A stretch of DNA of 64,000 nucleotides. It comes from Mogibacterium sp. (GTDB taxonomy: Bacteria > Bacillota > Clostridia > Peptostreptococcales > Anaerovoracaceae). A model generated the notes under the pieces. The model did not search any database. It worked only from the letters and a program-made list of their open reading frames with translations, and was not told where the DNA came from. The stretch spans positions 124,001 through 188,000 of the forward strand of contig JAFWHB010000014.1 in NCBI GenBank assembly GCA_017512145.1, given 5' to 3'. Positions 16,790-25,008 of the stretch are shown piece by piece (the stretch's first letter is position 1; every line of letters begins with the position of its first letter). A program made the position numbers and the translations under genes.

Positions 16790-17728
16790 TTATCTACCAA
16801 GATAGAGGGACTGCTTTGCCAGAACGAGGTTGAGAATCATATCATTGCAAGGCGTAGGAATTCCGTGCTCTTTGCCGAGTTTGGAAACAGCACCGTTGAT
16901 AATCATGATTTCTGTCTCACGATGGTTCCTTACAGCCTGTACCATGGAGCTGATTGTTTCGTCTGTCTTGAGGGATACATCGAATGCGTGCTCGAGTACC
17001 TCTTCATACTCCAGTGTGCATCCGGAAGCGTTTGCAACTGTGATAGCTTCCTTGATCAGCATCTTTGCAAGCTCATTGGCATACTTATTCTTTGCGATGA
17101 AGCCGTTAGGTGTCTCCAGAAGAGCGCTGACACCGTTGATAGCAACGTTAGCTGCCAACTTATACCAGATTGCATTGTAAACGTTCTCATGTACTTCTGT
17201 CTCAAGACCAGCAATGCGGAATGCCTCTGCAACTTCCTGAACCTTAGCCATAGGAGCCTTAGGTGAACCCATGTTAGTTCCGCCGTAACCAGTGTTAGCA
17301 ACATGTCCCGGTGAAATAGGAGTAGCACCGAAAGCTGTGTTTCCGATGATGATCTGCTCTTCAGGGACTACCTTAGCGATCTCATCATAGTTGCCATAAC
17401 CATTCTGCAGACACAGAATCATGGTGTGATCATCAATCATAGGAAGTGCATTACGTACTGCGTCTTCCAGGAACTTATAGTGAACGAAAACTACGAGAAG
17501 GTCAACAACACCGATGTCCTTAGGATCTGTTGTTGCGATAGCTGGACGTACAGAAACTGTCTCACCATTACCATGTCCCGGTGCAACCATGTCAACCAGG
17601 ATACCATTCTTCTTAATGTTCTCGATTACTGGCTCAAATGTGTCAAGTACACATACCTCATGCTTTGAAACAAGATAGCTTGCATAGCAGCTTCCGATTG
17701 CTCCGCATCCGACAAATCCGATTCTCAT
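16790..17728 (-). CDS. Ketopantoate reductase (PanE/ApbA) family oxidoreductase
   Basis: 312 residues. N-terminal Rossmann domain with GFVGCGAIGSCYASYL for NADP(H), followed by the PanE C-terminal helical domain with the conserved WYKLAANVAINGVSALL segment holding the catalytic Lys. True PanE reduces 2-dehydropantoate in CoA biosynthesis; many paralogues use other 2-oxo acids. Here it has its own promoter flanked by two operators of the kind found at the transketolase operon, so it belongs to the catabolic regulon and could interconvert a 2-hydroxy and 2-oxo sugar acid. No panB or panC is near, which argues against a pantothenate role. Confidence 0.85.
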   Translation of the reverse strand: MRIGFVGCGAIGSCYASYLVSKHEVCVLDTFEPVIENIKKNGILVDMVAPGHGNGETVSVRPAIATTDPKDIGVVDLLVVFVHYKFLEDAVRNALPMIDDHTMILCLQNGYGNYDEIAKVVPEEQIIIGNTAFGATPISPGHVANTGYGGTNMGSPKAPMAKVQEVAEAFRIAGLETEVHENVYNAIWYKLAANVAINGVSALLETPNGFIAKNKYANELAKMLIKEAITVANASGCTLEYEEVLEHAFDVSLKTDETISSMVQAVRNHRETEIMIINGAVSKLGKEHGIPTPCNDMILNLVLAKQSLYLGR

Positions 17729-17784
17729 AGTTTATTATCCTCCGTTTCCTGTTAGATAAGTGTAAGTCTGATTTTTGCCTTTGT

Positions 17785-17868
17785 CCTTTGTCTGACAAAG
17801 GTTTGCAACGTCATAATATTACTATAGTTATCAAAAAGCAAGCGTTTTCTGTCTTATGTCAGACAAAA
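17785..17868 (-). promoter_or_regulatory. Promoter flanked by two FadR-type operators
   Basis: -35 TTGCTT (17841-17836), 17 bases, -10 TATTAT (17818-17813). Downstream is the perfect 17-base palindrome CCTTTGTCTGACAAAGG (17785-17801), centred 20 bases from the -10 edge. Upstream, TTATGTCAGACAAAA (17854-17868) gives a second site, so a DNA loop over the promoter is possible. Confidence 0.7.
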
Positions 17869-17918
17869 TATTTTTTTAACAACTTAAGACCTCATAAAGC
17901 CCAGAAAACTCCACAATT

Positions 17919-17946
17919 CAAAGAGGTGCCCATTACTGGACACCTC
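17919..17946 (-). terminator. Terminator after upp
   Basis: GAGGTGTCC pairs with GGGCACCTC (17946-17938 and 17931-17923) with a short T-rich tail, 55 bases after the upp stop. The tail is weak. Confidence 0.55.
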
Positions 17947-18000
17947 CGCATTATTAACCTATTCTATTAAGACTTACTCGTCCGTACTATCCGTACAATA

Positions 18001-18630
18001 CTACTTAGTACCGAAGATTCTGTCTCCTGCATCTCCAAGGCCAGGGACGATATATGCATTCTCGTTAAGTCTCTCATCCTTAGCAGCAATGTAGATGTCT
18101 ACATCCGGATGAGCTGTCTCGAGTGCTTCGATTCCTTCTGGTGCTGCGATGAGGCACATGAAGCTGATATCCTTGCCGCCTCTCTTCTTAACGAAGTCAA
18201 CAGCTGCTACAGCGCTTCCGCCTGTTGCGAGCATCGGGTCTACGATGATGACTCTTCTCTTGTCGATATCTTCAGGAAGCTTGCAGTAATACTCTACCGG
18301 CTCATGAGTCTCAGGGTCTCTGTAGAGTCCTACATGTCCGACCTTGGCGTTAGGGATGATCTCAAGCATTCCATCAACAAAGCCCAGTCCTGCTCTCAGG
18401 ATAGGAACTATAGCAACGTCCATTCCTGCAAGCATGTTGACCTTGGTCTTGCAGATAGGAGTCTCGATTTCGATCTCTTCAGTCGGCAGATCTCTTGTGA
18501 CCTCGAAAGCCATCAGCATTGCGACCTCTCTTGCGAGATCTCTGAATTCCTTGCTTGTTGTGTTCTTGTCTCTCATCATAGCAACCTTGTGCTGAATGAG
18601 AGGATGATCAAATACTAATACCTTAGCCAT
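18001..18630 (-). CDS. upp: Uracil phosphoribosyltransferase
   Basis: 209 residues, standard length. Converts uracil and PRPP to UMP in pyrimidine salvage. Motifs include [14 protein letters not shown], the PRPP-binding loop [18 protein letters not shown], and the C-terminal [16 protein letters not shown] uracil-binding segment. GGAGG precedes the ATG by seven bases. It is at the end of the prfA-tsaC-upp string, a usual Firmicutes arrangement in which rpiB often lies between; here rpiB is elsewhere. Confidence 0.96.
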   Translation of the reverse strand: MAKVLVFDHPLIQHKVAMMRDKNTTSKEFRDLAREVAMLMAFEVTRDLPTEEIEIETPICKTKVNMLAGMDVAIVPILRAGLGFVDGMLEIIPNAKVGHVGLYRDPETHEPVEYYCKLPEDIDKRRVIIVDPMLATGGSAVAAVDFVKKRGGKDISFMCLIAAPEGIEALETAHPDVDIYIAAKDERLNENAYIVPGLGDAGDRIFGTK

Positions 18631-18711
18631 TAAAGCACCTCCGTATTGTTGTAATATTGTTCAGATTGTTATAACTATGTTTAGAAAACAGCCCCGTTAA
18701 AGCCCTTCTGT

Positions 18712-19743
18712 CTACTTGATTACGTCGTATCCGGCGCTCTTGAGCATTCTGTTCATGACACTGAATCCGAGTCCCGACTGCTCCAGAGTCCTTATGAGGA
18801 TTATATCATACCCCAGCCTGTCGAGTTCCCTCAGATCAGCAAAAAGGTTATGCGCTGCTTTGCGTACATCGTCCCCATAGTCTATGACCGCGATCTTCTG
18901 ATTCTTCTTCCTCGCCTCCATGCCAAAGGCAGTCGCTTTGCTCCTGAATTCGTCCTCATTGCCTTCGATCAGCGTGACCTGCGCATTCGGGGAATAATGC
19001 TTGTACTTCATTCCCGGTGACTTTGGCTTGAAGTCTGTCTCCGCAACGCCGTCCTTAGGATCTGCGATCTCCGAAGGCTCCTCCAGAAGCGACTTGTCAT
19101 ATCTGACTTCTTTGCCTATGACTGCGCTGAGCCATTCTCTTGTGATGATCCCGGGCCTCAGCACGACCGGCACATCCCCTGTCATGTCGAGAACCGTCGA
19201 CTCGATGCCTACATCGCATGCCTCGCCCATGACCACAGCATCTATCCTGCCATCCATGTCTTCGAGAACATCCTCTGCATTAGTCGGACTTGGCTTGCCC
19301 GAAAGGTTCGCGCTCGGTGCCGCGATCGGTCTTCCCGCTGCGAGGATCAGTCTGTATGCCGTCTCGTTGGATGGCATCCTGATCGCTACGGTATCAAGGC
19401 CGCCCGTCGTCGCATCCGGAATGATATCCGACTTTGGCAGGACCAAAGTCAGCGGTCCAGGCCAGAATGTCCCGATCACCTTGAGGGTATCTTCGGATAT
19501 CGCCGCCCTGCCGCCTCTTACCAGCGGCTCGAGCTCCCTCGCATCGGCAATATGAACGATCATCGGATTGTCTGAAGGCCTTCCCTTCGCTGCATAAACC
19601 GACCTGACAGCCTCTTCATTGAGAGCATCCGCACCAAGCCCGTACACAGTCTCCGTCGGAAAAGCCACAAGCCCGCCATCTCTTATGATGGCCCCGGCCC
19701 TCTCCAGATCTTCAATGTTAGTTGATAATTTCTTAGTCTGCAC
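18712..19743 (-). CDS. tsaC: L-threonylcarbamoyladenylate synthase (Sua5 type)
   Basis: 343 residues: an N-terminal YrdC domain (about 1-200) that makes threonylcarbamoyl-AMP from Thr, bicarbonate and ATP for tRNA t6A37, plus the C-terminal Sua5 domain that makes this the long Sua5/YwlC form. Seen motifs: GGLVAFPTETVYGLGADA, AKGRPSDNPMIVHI, and PSANLSGKPSPTNAEDVLEDM. The linker with SPGMKYKHYSP is characteristic of Sua5. It follows prfA by 20 bases, the normal synteny. Confidence 0.95.
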   Translation of the reverse strand: MQTKKLSTNIEDLERAGAIIRDGGLVAFPTETVYGLGADALNEEAVRSVYAAKGRPSDNPMIVHIADARELEPLVRGGRAAISEDTLKVIGTFWPGPLTLVLPKSDIIPDATTGGLDTVAIRMPSNETAYRLILAAGRPIAAPSANLSGKPSPTNAEDVLEDMDGRIDAVVMGEACDVGIESTVLDMTGDVPVVLRPGIITREWLSAVIGKEVRYDKSLLEEPSEIADPKDGVAETDFKPKSPGMKYKHYSPNAQVTLIEGNEDEFRSKATAFGMEARKKNQKIAVIDYGDDVRKAAHNLFADLRELDRLGYDIILIRTLEQSGLGFSVMNRMLKSAGYDVIK

Positions 19744-19763
19744 AGACGAGTCTCCCCTTGTCC

Positions 19764-20831
19764 TTAACCAAAATCTCTCATCTTTTCTGCCTGGTCTGCA
19801 GTGATAAGTCCGTCTACAGCCTCATCGATATCTCCATCGAGGAACTGCTCGAGCTTGTACAGTGTCAGGTTGATTCTGTGATCAGTAACTCTTCCCTGTG
19901 GGAAGTTGTAAGTTCTGATTCTCTCTGATCTGTCACCGGATCCTACCTGGCTCCTTCTGTCTGCAGAAATCTTGTCATTCTGCTCCTGAACCATCTTGTC
20001 ATAGAGTCTGGCCTTGAGTACTCTCATAGCCTTCTCTCTGTTCTGGATCTGTGACTTCTCATCCTGGCAGGTAACAACGATTCCTGTAGGAAGGTGCGTC
20101 ATTCTTACAGCCGAGTCAGTAGTATTTACGCACTGTCCGCCGTTACCGGAAGCTCTGTAAACATCTACTTTGACATCGTTAGGGTTAATCTCGACCTCAA
20201 CGTCATCAACTTCCGGAAGAACAGCAACTGTTGCAGCTGATGTGTGGATTCTTCCTGATGACTCAGTCTCAGGGACTCTCTGTACTCTGTGTACACCGGA
20301 CTCGAACTTGAGTCTTGAGTAAGCGCCCTTACCCTTGATCATTACGACAGCTTCCTTGATTCCGCCGATACCGGTGTCACTGATTTCGATGATCTCAGCC
20401 TTCCATCTGCGGCGCTCAGCATATCTCAGATACATTCTCAGGAGGTCATTTCCGAAGAGAGCAGCTTCCTCTCCGCCTGTACCTGCTCTGATCTCAAGGA
20501 TTACGTTCTTATCATCGTTAGGGTCCTTAGGCAGAAGCAGAACCTTGAGGTCCTCCTGCGCCTTAGCCATCTGATCTTCAAGCTCCTTAGCCTCTTCCTT
20601 AGCCATTTCCCTCATTTCCTCGTCATCCTCGAGTTCCATGATTTCTCTGGCATCAGCAAGATCACTCTGCATCTTGCGGTATGATTCATAAGCTCTGACG
20701 ACCGGCTCGATCTCCGCCATTTCCTTTATATACTTCTGCCAAGTCTTCTGGTCAGAAATAATAGCAGGATCCGCAACCTTCTCGCTAAGCTCCTGATATT
20801 TTTCTGTTATAAAATCCAATTTATCAAACAT
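19764..20831 (-). CDS. prfA: Peptide chain release factor 1
   Basis: 355 residues, complete RF1. The GGQ tripeptide that triggers peptidyl-tRNA hydrolysis is in [17 protein letters not shown]; its Gln is the target of the PrmC methyltransferase found in this window at 41351. [10 protein letters not shown] and the [19 protein letters not shown] segment are RF1-typical. A promoter is proposed at 21063-21091, giving a leader of about 225 bases. Confidence 0.97.
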   Translation of the reverse strand: MFDKLDFITEKYQELSEKVADPAIISDQKTWQKYIKEMAEIEPVVRAYESYRKMQSDLADAREIMELEDDEEMREMAKEEAKELEDQMAKAQEDLKVLLLPKDPNDDKNVILEIRAGTGGEEAALFGNDLLRMYLRYAERRRWKAEIIEISDTGIGGIKEAVVMIKGKGAYSRLKFESGVHRVQRVPETESSGRIHTSAATVAVLPEVDDVEVEINPNDVKVDVYRASGNGGQCVNTTDSAVRMTHLPTGIVVTCQDEKSQIQNREKAMRVLKARLYDKMVQEQNDKISADRRSQVGSGDRSERIRTYNFPQGRVTDHRINLTLYKLEQFLDGDIDEAVDGLITADQAEKMRDFG

Positions 20832-21062
20832 GATATGATTCCTTTCCTATATATATAATTCACACAAATACTGCCGGGCCATGTTGCACCGGCCCAATCA
20901 CATATCATGCTCGCTATCGTTCTTCAAGAATACTTCTTCCATTCCTGTCTTTCATTCTTAGTTCCTTCTGTCTGTCTGAATTTAAGTAACATATTGGAAT
21001 TAGCACCCAATATCCCTAAACCCTCTGGTTATCTTTGATTCTTATTAACCTCAAACCAATTT

Positions 21063-21091
21063 ATTATATCAGAATTGCCTTTGTTTTTCAG
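21063..21091 (-). promoter_or_regulatory. Likely prfA promoter
   Basis: -35 CTGAAA (21091-21086), 17 bases, extended -10 TGATATAAT with the hexamer at 21068-21063. The interval 20832-21181 otherwise shows only a weak GC hairpin near 20875-20895 (GGGCC/GGCCC) and a 13-codon frame at 20914-20955, neither convincing. Confidence 0.5.
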
Positions 21092-21181
21092 CATACATTC
21101 AAACGGATTATACGCCGCGACCTATTATATACCTTTGCCATAGAAAGTCCAGCCAATAACTTCCTCATTCAAATCGGCTTC

Positions 21182-21219
21182 AAAAAAGAAGGGAAAGGTT
21201 GTTGCCCCTTACCCTTCTT
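21182..21219 (-). terminator. Intrinsic terminator after the MurE-like gene
   Basis: AGAAGGG...CCCTTCT stem (21218-21212 with 21193-21187), extended by AAGG/CCTT, then six T residues on the minus strand; it begins five bases after the stop codon. Confidence 0.9.
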
Positions 21220-21223
21220 GATT

Positions 21224-22735
21224 CTACAGATATTCCATCACTACGTCTGCGTCGGATGGTGTGTCGATATAGAGGATGCCTCTCTTCTCTCTTGTTTCGC
21301 GGCCTTTGCCCGGGAGGAAGAGGATGGTGTCATCGTCCATGAGCGTGATGGCCTTCTTGATGGCTTCTACTCTGTCGGTGATGATCTCATACTTGCCGCC
21401 GGCTGCCTCGACAAAGCCTGCGATCTCGCTGCAGATCTTGTTAACGTCTTCTTCGCCGTAGTCCTCTTCAGTGATGACTGAGTATACGCAGTTCCTGCCC
21501 GCGATCGTACCGAGCTCCTCACGTCTTGCGAAAGCTTTGCCGCCCGGACATCCGAAGACGATTATCATCTTCTTTCCCGGGAACTCGTCCTTGATGGTCT
21601 CGAAGAATCTCTCGTAGCTGAGCTTGTTGTGCGCATAGTCAACGATCGCGATCCTCTTGCCGTCCTCGCTGTAGAAGACCTCCATGCGGCCAGGCGAGAT
21701 TGCTTTGGCAAGTCCCGAGGCGACGTATTCTGTCGGTACTCCGAGCAAAGCGGACATTGCGATTGCCGCGAGTGCGTTCTCTACGTTGATCGTTCCGAAG
21801 GTGCCAAGTGTAAATTCCTCGTCAAAGTCAGCATAACCCTCGATGCCTTTGCCGCGGACACGGAGAGTGACTTTGCCCTCGCAGGACTTGATGTCGTAGC
21901 CGTAGATGTTCGCAGCATCGTCCTTCTGACTGAAGGTGATGACATACGGACAGTCCGCCGAAGCCTCGCGGATCCTATCCTGCTCGTCGCAGTCAAGGTT
22001 GTAGCAGGCCTTGCGGCAGTGACCGAAGAGCCTCAGCTTTGACTCGAGGTAGTCGTTGAAGTCAGGATGCTCGATCGCGCTGATGTGGTCGGAACCTATA
22101 TTAAGGAAGGCACCTGCCGAGAAAGTGATGCCATCGACTCTGTCATACTTGAGTGCCTGGCTCGAAACCTCCATCGTCAGATACTTGATGCCTGTCGAAA
22201 GAGCATTGTTCATGTGCTGATAAAGCTCCATGATCTCCGGTGTTGTGAGGTGGGACTCTTCCTCGATCACGCCGTCGTAGTTGTCGATGCCGGAGCAGAT
22301 CGCCGTGCGCTTGCCGCCGGTTGCTGCCATGTAGTCATCGAGGATGTAGCGCATGAAATACGCAGTGGTCGATTTGCCCTTGGTGCCGGTGATGCCGACC
22401 ATCGTGAGCTCATCAGAAAGTCTGCCGTAGAAAGTCTCTGCAATCACAGGCATTGCGACTCTGATGTCGCTGACAAGTATCTCCGGGCAGCCCTCTGAGC
22501 CAAGGCCGTACTCTGTAGCTGTCACATAGCCAGCGGCTCCCGCGTCGATTGCGTCCTGCAGATACTTGGCTTTGAAGTGCGCGCCCTTGCAGACGAAGAG
22601 CGTGCCCTCTCCTGCTTCCTTTGAATTATATGTAACGGAGCTGACAACGCTCCCATTTGCTCCGTCCGCAGCTTCGAGGAGACCAGCCCCCTCCAGCGCC
22701 TTGACGAAATCAGTTAATTTAACTTTTCTTTCCAT
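21224..22735 (-). CDS. MurE-like Mur ligase, atypical substrate motif
   Basis: 503 residues with the three Mur-ligase domains. ATP loop GITGTKGKSTTAYFM, central ISAIEHPDFNDYLESKLRLF, and C-terminal IVDYAHNKLSYERFFETI. MurE joins Lys or diaminopimelate to UDP-MurNAc-dipeptide. The amino-acid specificity loop, DNPR in DAP enzymes and DNPxx in Lys enzymes, reads VITEEDYGEEDV here, and the usual DHLDYHG reads DHISAIEHP. It may therefore be a non-canonical MurE clade or a Mur-like ligase with another substrate. It starts 19 bases after larC with GAGGG upstream, so it is co-transcribed with larBC. Confidence 0.8.
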   Translation of the reverse strand: MERKVKLTDFVKALEGAGLLEAADGANGSVVSSVTYNSKEAGEGTLFVCKGAHFKAKYLQDAIDAGAAGYVTATEYGLGSEGCPEILVSDIRVAMPVIAETFYGRLSDELTMVGITGTKGKSTTAYFMRYILDDYMAATGGKRTAICSGIDNYDGVIEEESHLTTPEIMELYQHMNNALSTGIKYLTMEVSSQALKYDRVDGITFSAGAFLNIGSDHISAIEHPDFNDYLESKLRLFGHCRKACYNLDCDEQDRIREASADCPYVITFSQKDDAANIYGYDIKSCEGKVTLRVRGKGIEGYADFDEEFTLGTFGTINVENALAAIAMSALLGVPTEYVASGLAKAISPGRMEVFYSEDGKRIAIVDYAHNKLSYERFFETIKDEFPGKKMIIVFGCPGGKAFARREELGTIAGRNCVYSVITEEDYGEEDVNKICSEIAGFVEAAGGKYEIITDRVEAIKKAITLMDDDTILFLPGKGRETREKRGILYIDTPSDADVVMEYL

Positions 22736-22754
22736 TATTCATCCCTCAGATCTG

Positions 22755-23570
22755 TTATTCTGCTTGTCCGAGCATGATCCTGACACAGTTCGCTGTCTCA
22801 AAATCCTTGTTGCCCATTCCGTAACCTATCGCTTCGGTGATCATGACTGGCATGCTGCCAAAGCCTGTTGCGAAGTGCTTGATGAGTGCTGCACCTGTTG
22901 GCGTGCAAAGCTCGCTTCTGATTCCGCTCGAGTATGACGGCATTCCCATGAGTATGTTCGCTGTCGCTGGTGCCGGTACCGGAAGGATTCCGTGTGCGCA
23001 GCGGACCGTGCCGCTGCCGGTATTGATCGGCGAAGCGACGACCTTCTCCGGTGCGATGCGGTTCATGAGCATGCATACTGCCGTCACGTCTGCCAAAGCG
23101 TCCATTGTCCCGACTTCGTGGAAGTGTACCTGGTCGACAGGCATTCCGTGGACCTTGCTCTCAGCTGCTGCGATGATATCGTAAACCGCCAGGATGTCCT
23201 TCTTGACTTTCTCAGGCAGATCCAGATGGTCGTTCACGATGTGCGCTATGTCTGCGGTCCCATGATGAGCGTGCGAGTGATGTGTGCCATCCGCATGAGT
23301 GTGCTCGTGGCCATGCTCATTATCGTGGTCGTGATGATGCTCGTGCATATGCTCATCTTCTTCGATGCCGCCGACCTTGATGCTTACATGAGTGCCTGTG
23401 ATCCCGCACTTCACTGATGGCGCAAGGCTCATCTCAACATCCGGAATCCCAAGAGCATTGAATTCATCAACGAAAGCCGATCTCTCCTCTTCAGGCAGAA
23501 GCTCTATAAGTGCAGCAGTCAGCATATCACCGGCAGCCCCCATCCCGCAATCTATGTATAAGGCTTTCAT
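22755..23570 (-). CDS. larC: Nickel insertion protein LarC, N-terminal (LarC1) part only
   Basis: 271 residues matching the LarC1 half: MKALYIDCGMGAAGDMLTAAL, then DQVHFHEVGTMDALADVTAV, and GAALIKHFA near the end. A His/Asp/Glu-rich insertion at about residues 75-108 (HEHHHDHDNEHGHEH) looks like a nickel reservoir. LarC inserts nickel into the pincer nucleotide cofactor in a CTP-dependent reaction; full proteins are about 400 residues, and the C-terminal LarC2 half is absent here: after the stop there are only 19 bases before the next gene. In some species LarC2 is reached by a ribosomal frameshift; no such frame is present. Start overlaps larB as TAATG. Confidence 0.88.
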   Translation of the reverse strand: MKALYIDCGMGAAGDMLTAALIELLPEEERSAFVDEFNALGIPDVEMSLAPSVKCGITGTHVSIKVGGIEEDEHMHEHHHDHDNEHGHEHTHADGTHHSHAHHGTADIAHIVNDHLDLPEKVKKDILAVYDIIAAAESKVHGMPVDQVHFHEVGTMDALADVTAVCMLMNRIAPEKVVASPINTGSGTVRCAHGILPVPAPATANILMGMPSYSSGIRSELCTPTGAALIKHFATGFGSMPVMITEAIGYGMGNKDFETANCVRIMLGQAE

Positions 23571-24322
23571 TATCTGACCTCCATGTGGTTGATCCGGCTG
23601 GCCATATAGCCTGCTCCGAATCCGTTATCGATATTCACTACTGCAACCCCGCTGGCGCAGGAATTGAGCATTGACAGAAGTGCCGAAAGTCCGTGGAACG
23701 ATGCTCCGTATCCGACGCTTGTCGGAACAGCTATAACAGGGCAGTCAACAAGTCCGCCCACAACACTCGCAAGAGCACCTTCCATTCCTGCTACTGCGAT
23801 CACAACAGAAGCCTTCATCAGGTGTTCTCTGTTAGCAAGCAGTCTGTGGATCCCGGCGACACCAACATCGTACAGTCTGTCGACTTTGTTGCCGAGACAC
23901 TCTGCGGTCAAAGCAGCCTCTTCAGCTACTGGTATATCACTTGTACCGCCTGTTGCGATGACAATAGTTCCTATTCCGTCAGCCTCAGGGATTTCGCCTA
24001 CTATGCCGATCCTGGCACTAGCGCTGTAGGTAAAGTCATGCTTCTCGGCGAGTTTGTCCGCCTTGTCCTTGCTGAATCTTGTGATCAGGATAGGACTCTG
24101 GCCATGCTCGAGCATCATATCAACGATACCAACGATCTGCTCAGCAGTCTTGCCCTCACCATAAATGACCTCCGGTGAACCCTGCCTTATCTTCCTGTGC
24201 AGGTCCACCTTGGCATAACCTATATCTTCAAAAGGCTCATCCTTGATCTTAATCAGCGCGTCATCGACGCTCATGCTGCCTGCTTCGACAGCCTCAAGTA
24301 TATGTCTTATCTCATTGTTCAT
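23570..24322 (-). CDS. larB: Nickel pincer cofactor synthase LarB
   Basis: 250 residues, PurE-related. LarB carboxylates nicotinic acid adenine dinucleotide and hydrolyses it, giving the dicarboxylated pyridinium mononucleotide. Motifs: DLHRKIRQGSPEVIYGEGKT at about 50-70, VIATGGTSDIPVAEEA, GVAGIHRLL, and VVAVAGMEGAL-like AVAGMEGALASVVGGL. The start at 24322 (MNNEIRHILEAV) is chosen because GGAG precedes it; a longer in-frame form lacks one. larE and a lactate racemase are not in the window, so the client enzyme is unknown. Confidence 0.92.
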   Translation of the reverse strand: MNNEIRHILEAVEAGSMSVDDALIKIKDEPFEDIGYAKVDLHRKIRQGSPEVIYGEGKTAEQIVGIVDMMLEHGQSPILITRFSKDKADKLAEKHDFTYSASARIGIVGEIPEADGIGTIVIATGGTSDIPVAEEAALTAECLGNKVDRLYDVGVAGIHRLLANREHLMKASVVIAVAGMEGALASVVGGLVDCPVIAVPTSVGYGASFHGLSALLSMLNSCASGVAVVNIDNGFGAGYMASRINHMEVR

Positions 24323-24357
24323 GGTATTTCTCCATCTTAAAGCCCCATATTCCAATC

Positions 24358-24386
24358 ATTATAGCACACCAGCGGCGATTCGTCTT
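24358..24386 (-). promoter_or_regulatory. Probable larB promoter (extended -10)
   Basis: TGCTATAAT on the minus strand (hexamer 24363-24358) is an extended -10; the -35 region is poor. It lies after the rpmE terminator and 36 bases before the larB start. Confidence 0.5.
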
Positions 24387-24393
24387 CCAGCAA

Positions 24394-24421
24394 TAAAAAA
24401 CCGGAACGTGCTGTTCCGGTC
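24394..24421 (-). terminator. Intrinsic terminator after rpmE
   Basis: ACCGGAAC/GTTCCGGT stem (24420-24413 with 24407-24400) and a T-run on the minus strand, 18 bases after the rpmE stop. Confidence 0.92.
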
Positions 24422-24438
24422 TCTTGTGTTCCGTGTGA

Positions 24439-24636
24439 TTACAGGTTGTACTTGTTCTTGAACTTCTCAACACGGCCGCCTCTGTTAGCAAACTTCTGCT
24501 GGCCTGTAAAGAATGGGTGGCATTCTGAGCAGATGTCTACTCTCATCTCGTCCTTGTTGGAGAGAGTCATGAATGTATTCCCACATGCGCAAGTAACTTT
24601 ACATTCCTTATAACCAGGATGGATTCCTTCCTTCAT
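24439..24636 (-). CDS. rpmE: 50S ribosomal protein bL31 (zinc form)
   Basis: 65 residues, [20 protein letters not shown] with the Cys pair later completed by CSECHPFF, so this is the Zn-ribbon (C+) version. It belongs to the rho-rpmE-prmC-prfA neighbourhood, but here rho lies 19 kb away because the island intervenes. It has its own near-consensus promoter at 24744-24772 and a leader of about 100 bases, long enough for ribosomal-protein autoregulation. Confidence 0.96.
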   Translation of the reverse strand: MKEGIHPGYKECKVTCACGNTFMTLSNKDEMRVDICSECHPFFTGQQKFANRGGRVEKFKNKYNL

Positions 24637-24743
24637 GTTGGTACCTCTTTCTGTAATTATTTTATGAAACGTTCCATGCCGTCGCTGCTATTCAAGCCGT
24701 CATATGCACATAAAGTGTCACCTGCGAATGCGACAGCTTGAGT

Positions 24744-24772
24744 AGTATATCACCCACAAACGTTAAAATCAA
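24744..24772 (-). promoter_or_regulatory. rpmE promoter
   Basis: -35 TTGATT (24772-24767), 17 bases, -10 TATACT (24749-24744) on the minus strand. Confidence 0.75.
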
Positions 24773-24831
24773 TAGGTTTTCGCCCATTTTTCAAGCTTTT
24801 TTGATACATTCATCACCGCTGGCCCTGAATA

Positions 24832-25008
24832 AAAGGCTAAACTAAATGCGGGCGGGTATTACAGATCGAGGAGACTTGCCGGTAGCCGGTTCACAGCGAG
24901 AGCGAGCCTCCGGCGAAGCTCGAGCTGATGAACCGCTGCGTTAAACCGGCAGAGGCGAGAGCCGTGCCCGCAGATCTGTAATATCCGCCCCATATTTATT
25001 TAGCCTTT
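24832..25008. repeat. 177-base nested inverted repeat at the island edge
   Basis: Arms of 36 bases at 24832-24867 and 24973-25008 match at about 29 positions without gaps, including 11 bases at the inner end (TATTACAGATC) and 10 at the outer end (AAAGGCTAAA). The interior is also self-complementary (GCCGGT/ACCGGC, CGGTTCA/TGAACCG), so the whole element folds as one long hairpin. The outer right arm overlaps the last codons of the ACS-like gene. It could be a transcript boundary, a structured RNA, or a mobile palindromic element. With the rpmE promoter it accounts for the gap 24637-24999. Confidence 0.7.

Noticed and set aside
20914..20955. 13-codon frame in the prfA leader
   Set aside because: Weak ribosome site, no codon bias suggesting attenuation, and no terminator downstream.
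21035..21481. 148-codon plus-strand frame
   Set aside because: It runs through the murE-like terminator and gene antisense; no ribosome site.
22735..22757. Programmed frameshift joining LarC1 to LarC2
   Set aside because: The frame after the larC stop is only 19 bases before the MurE-like gene; no LarC2 sequence exists here.
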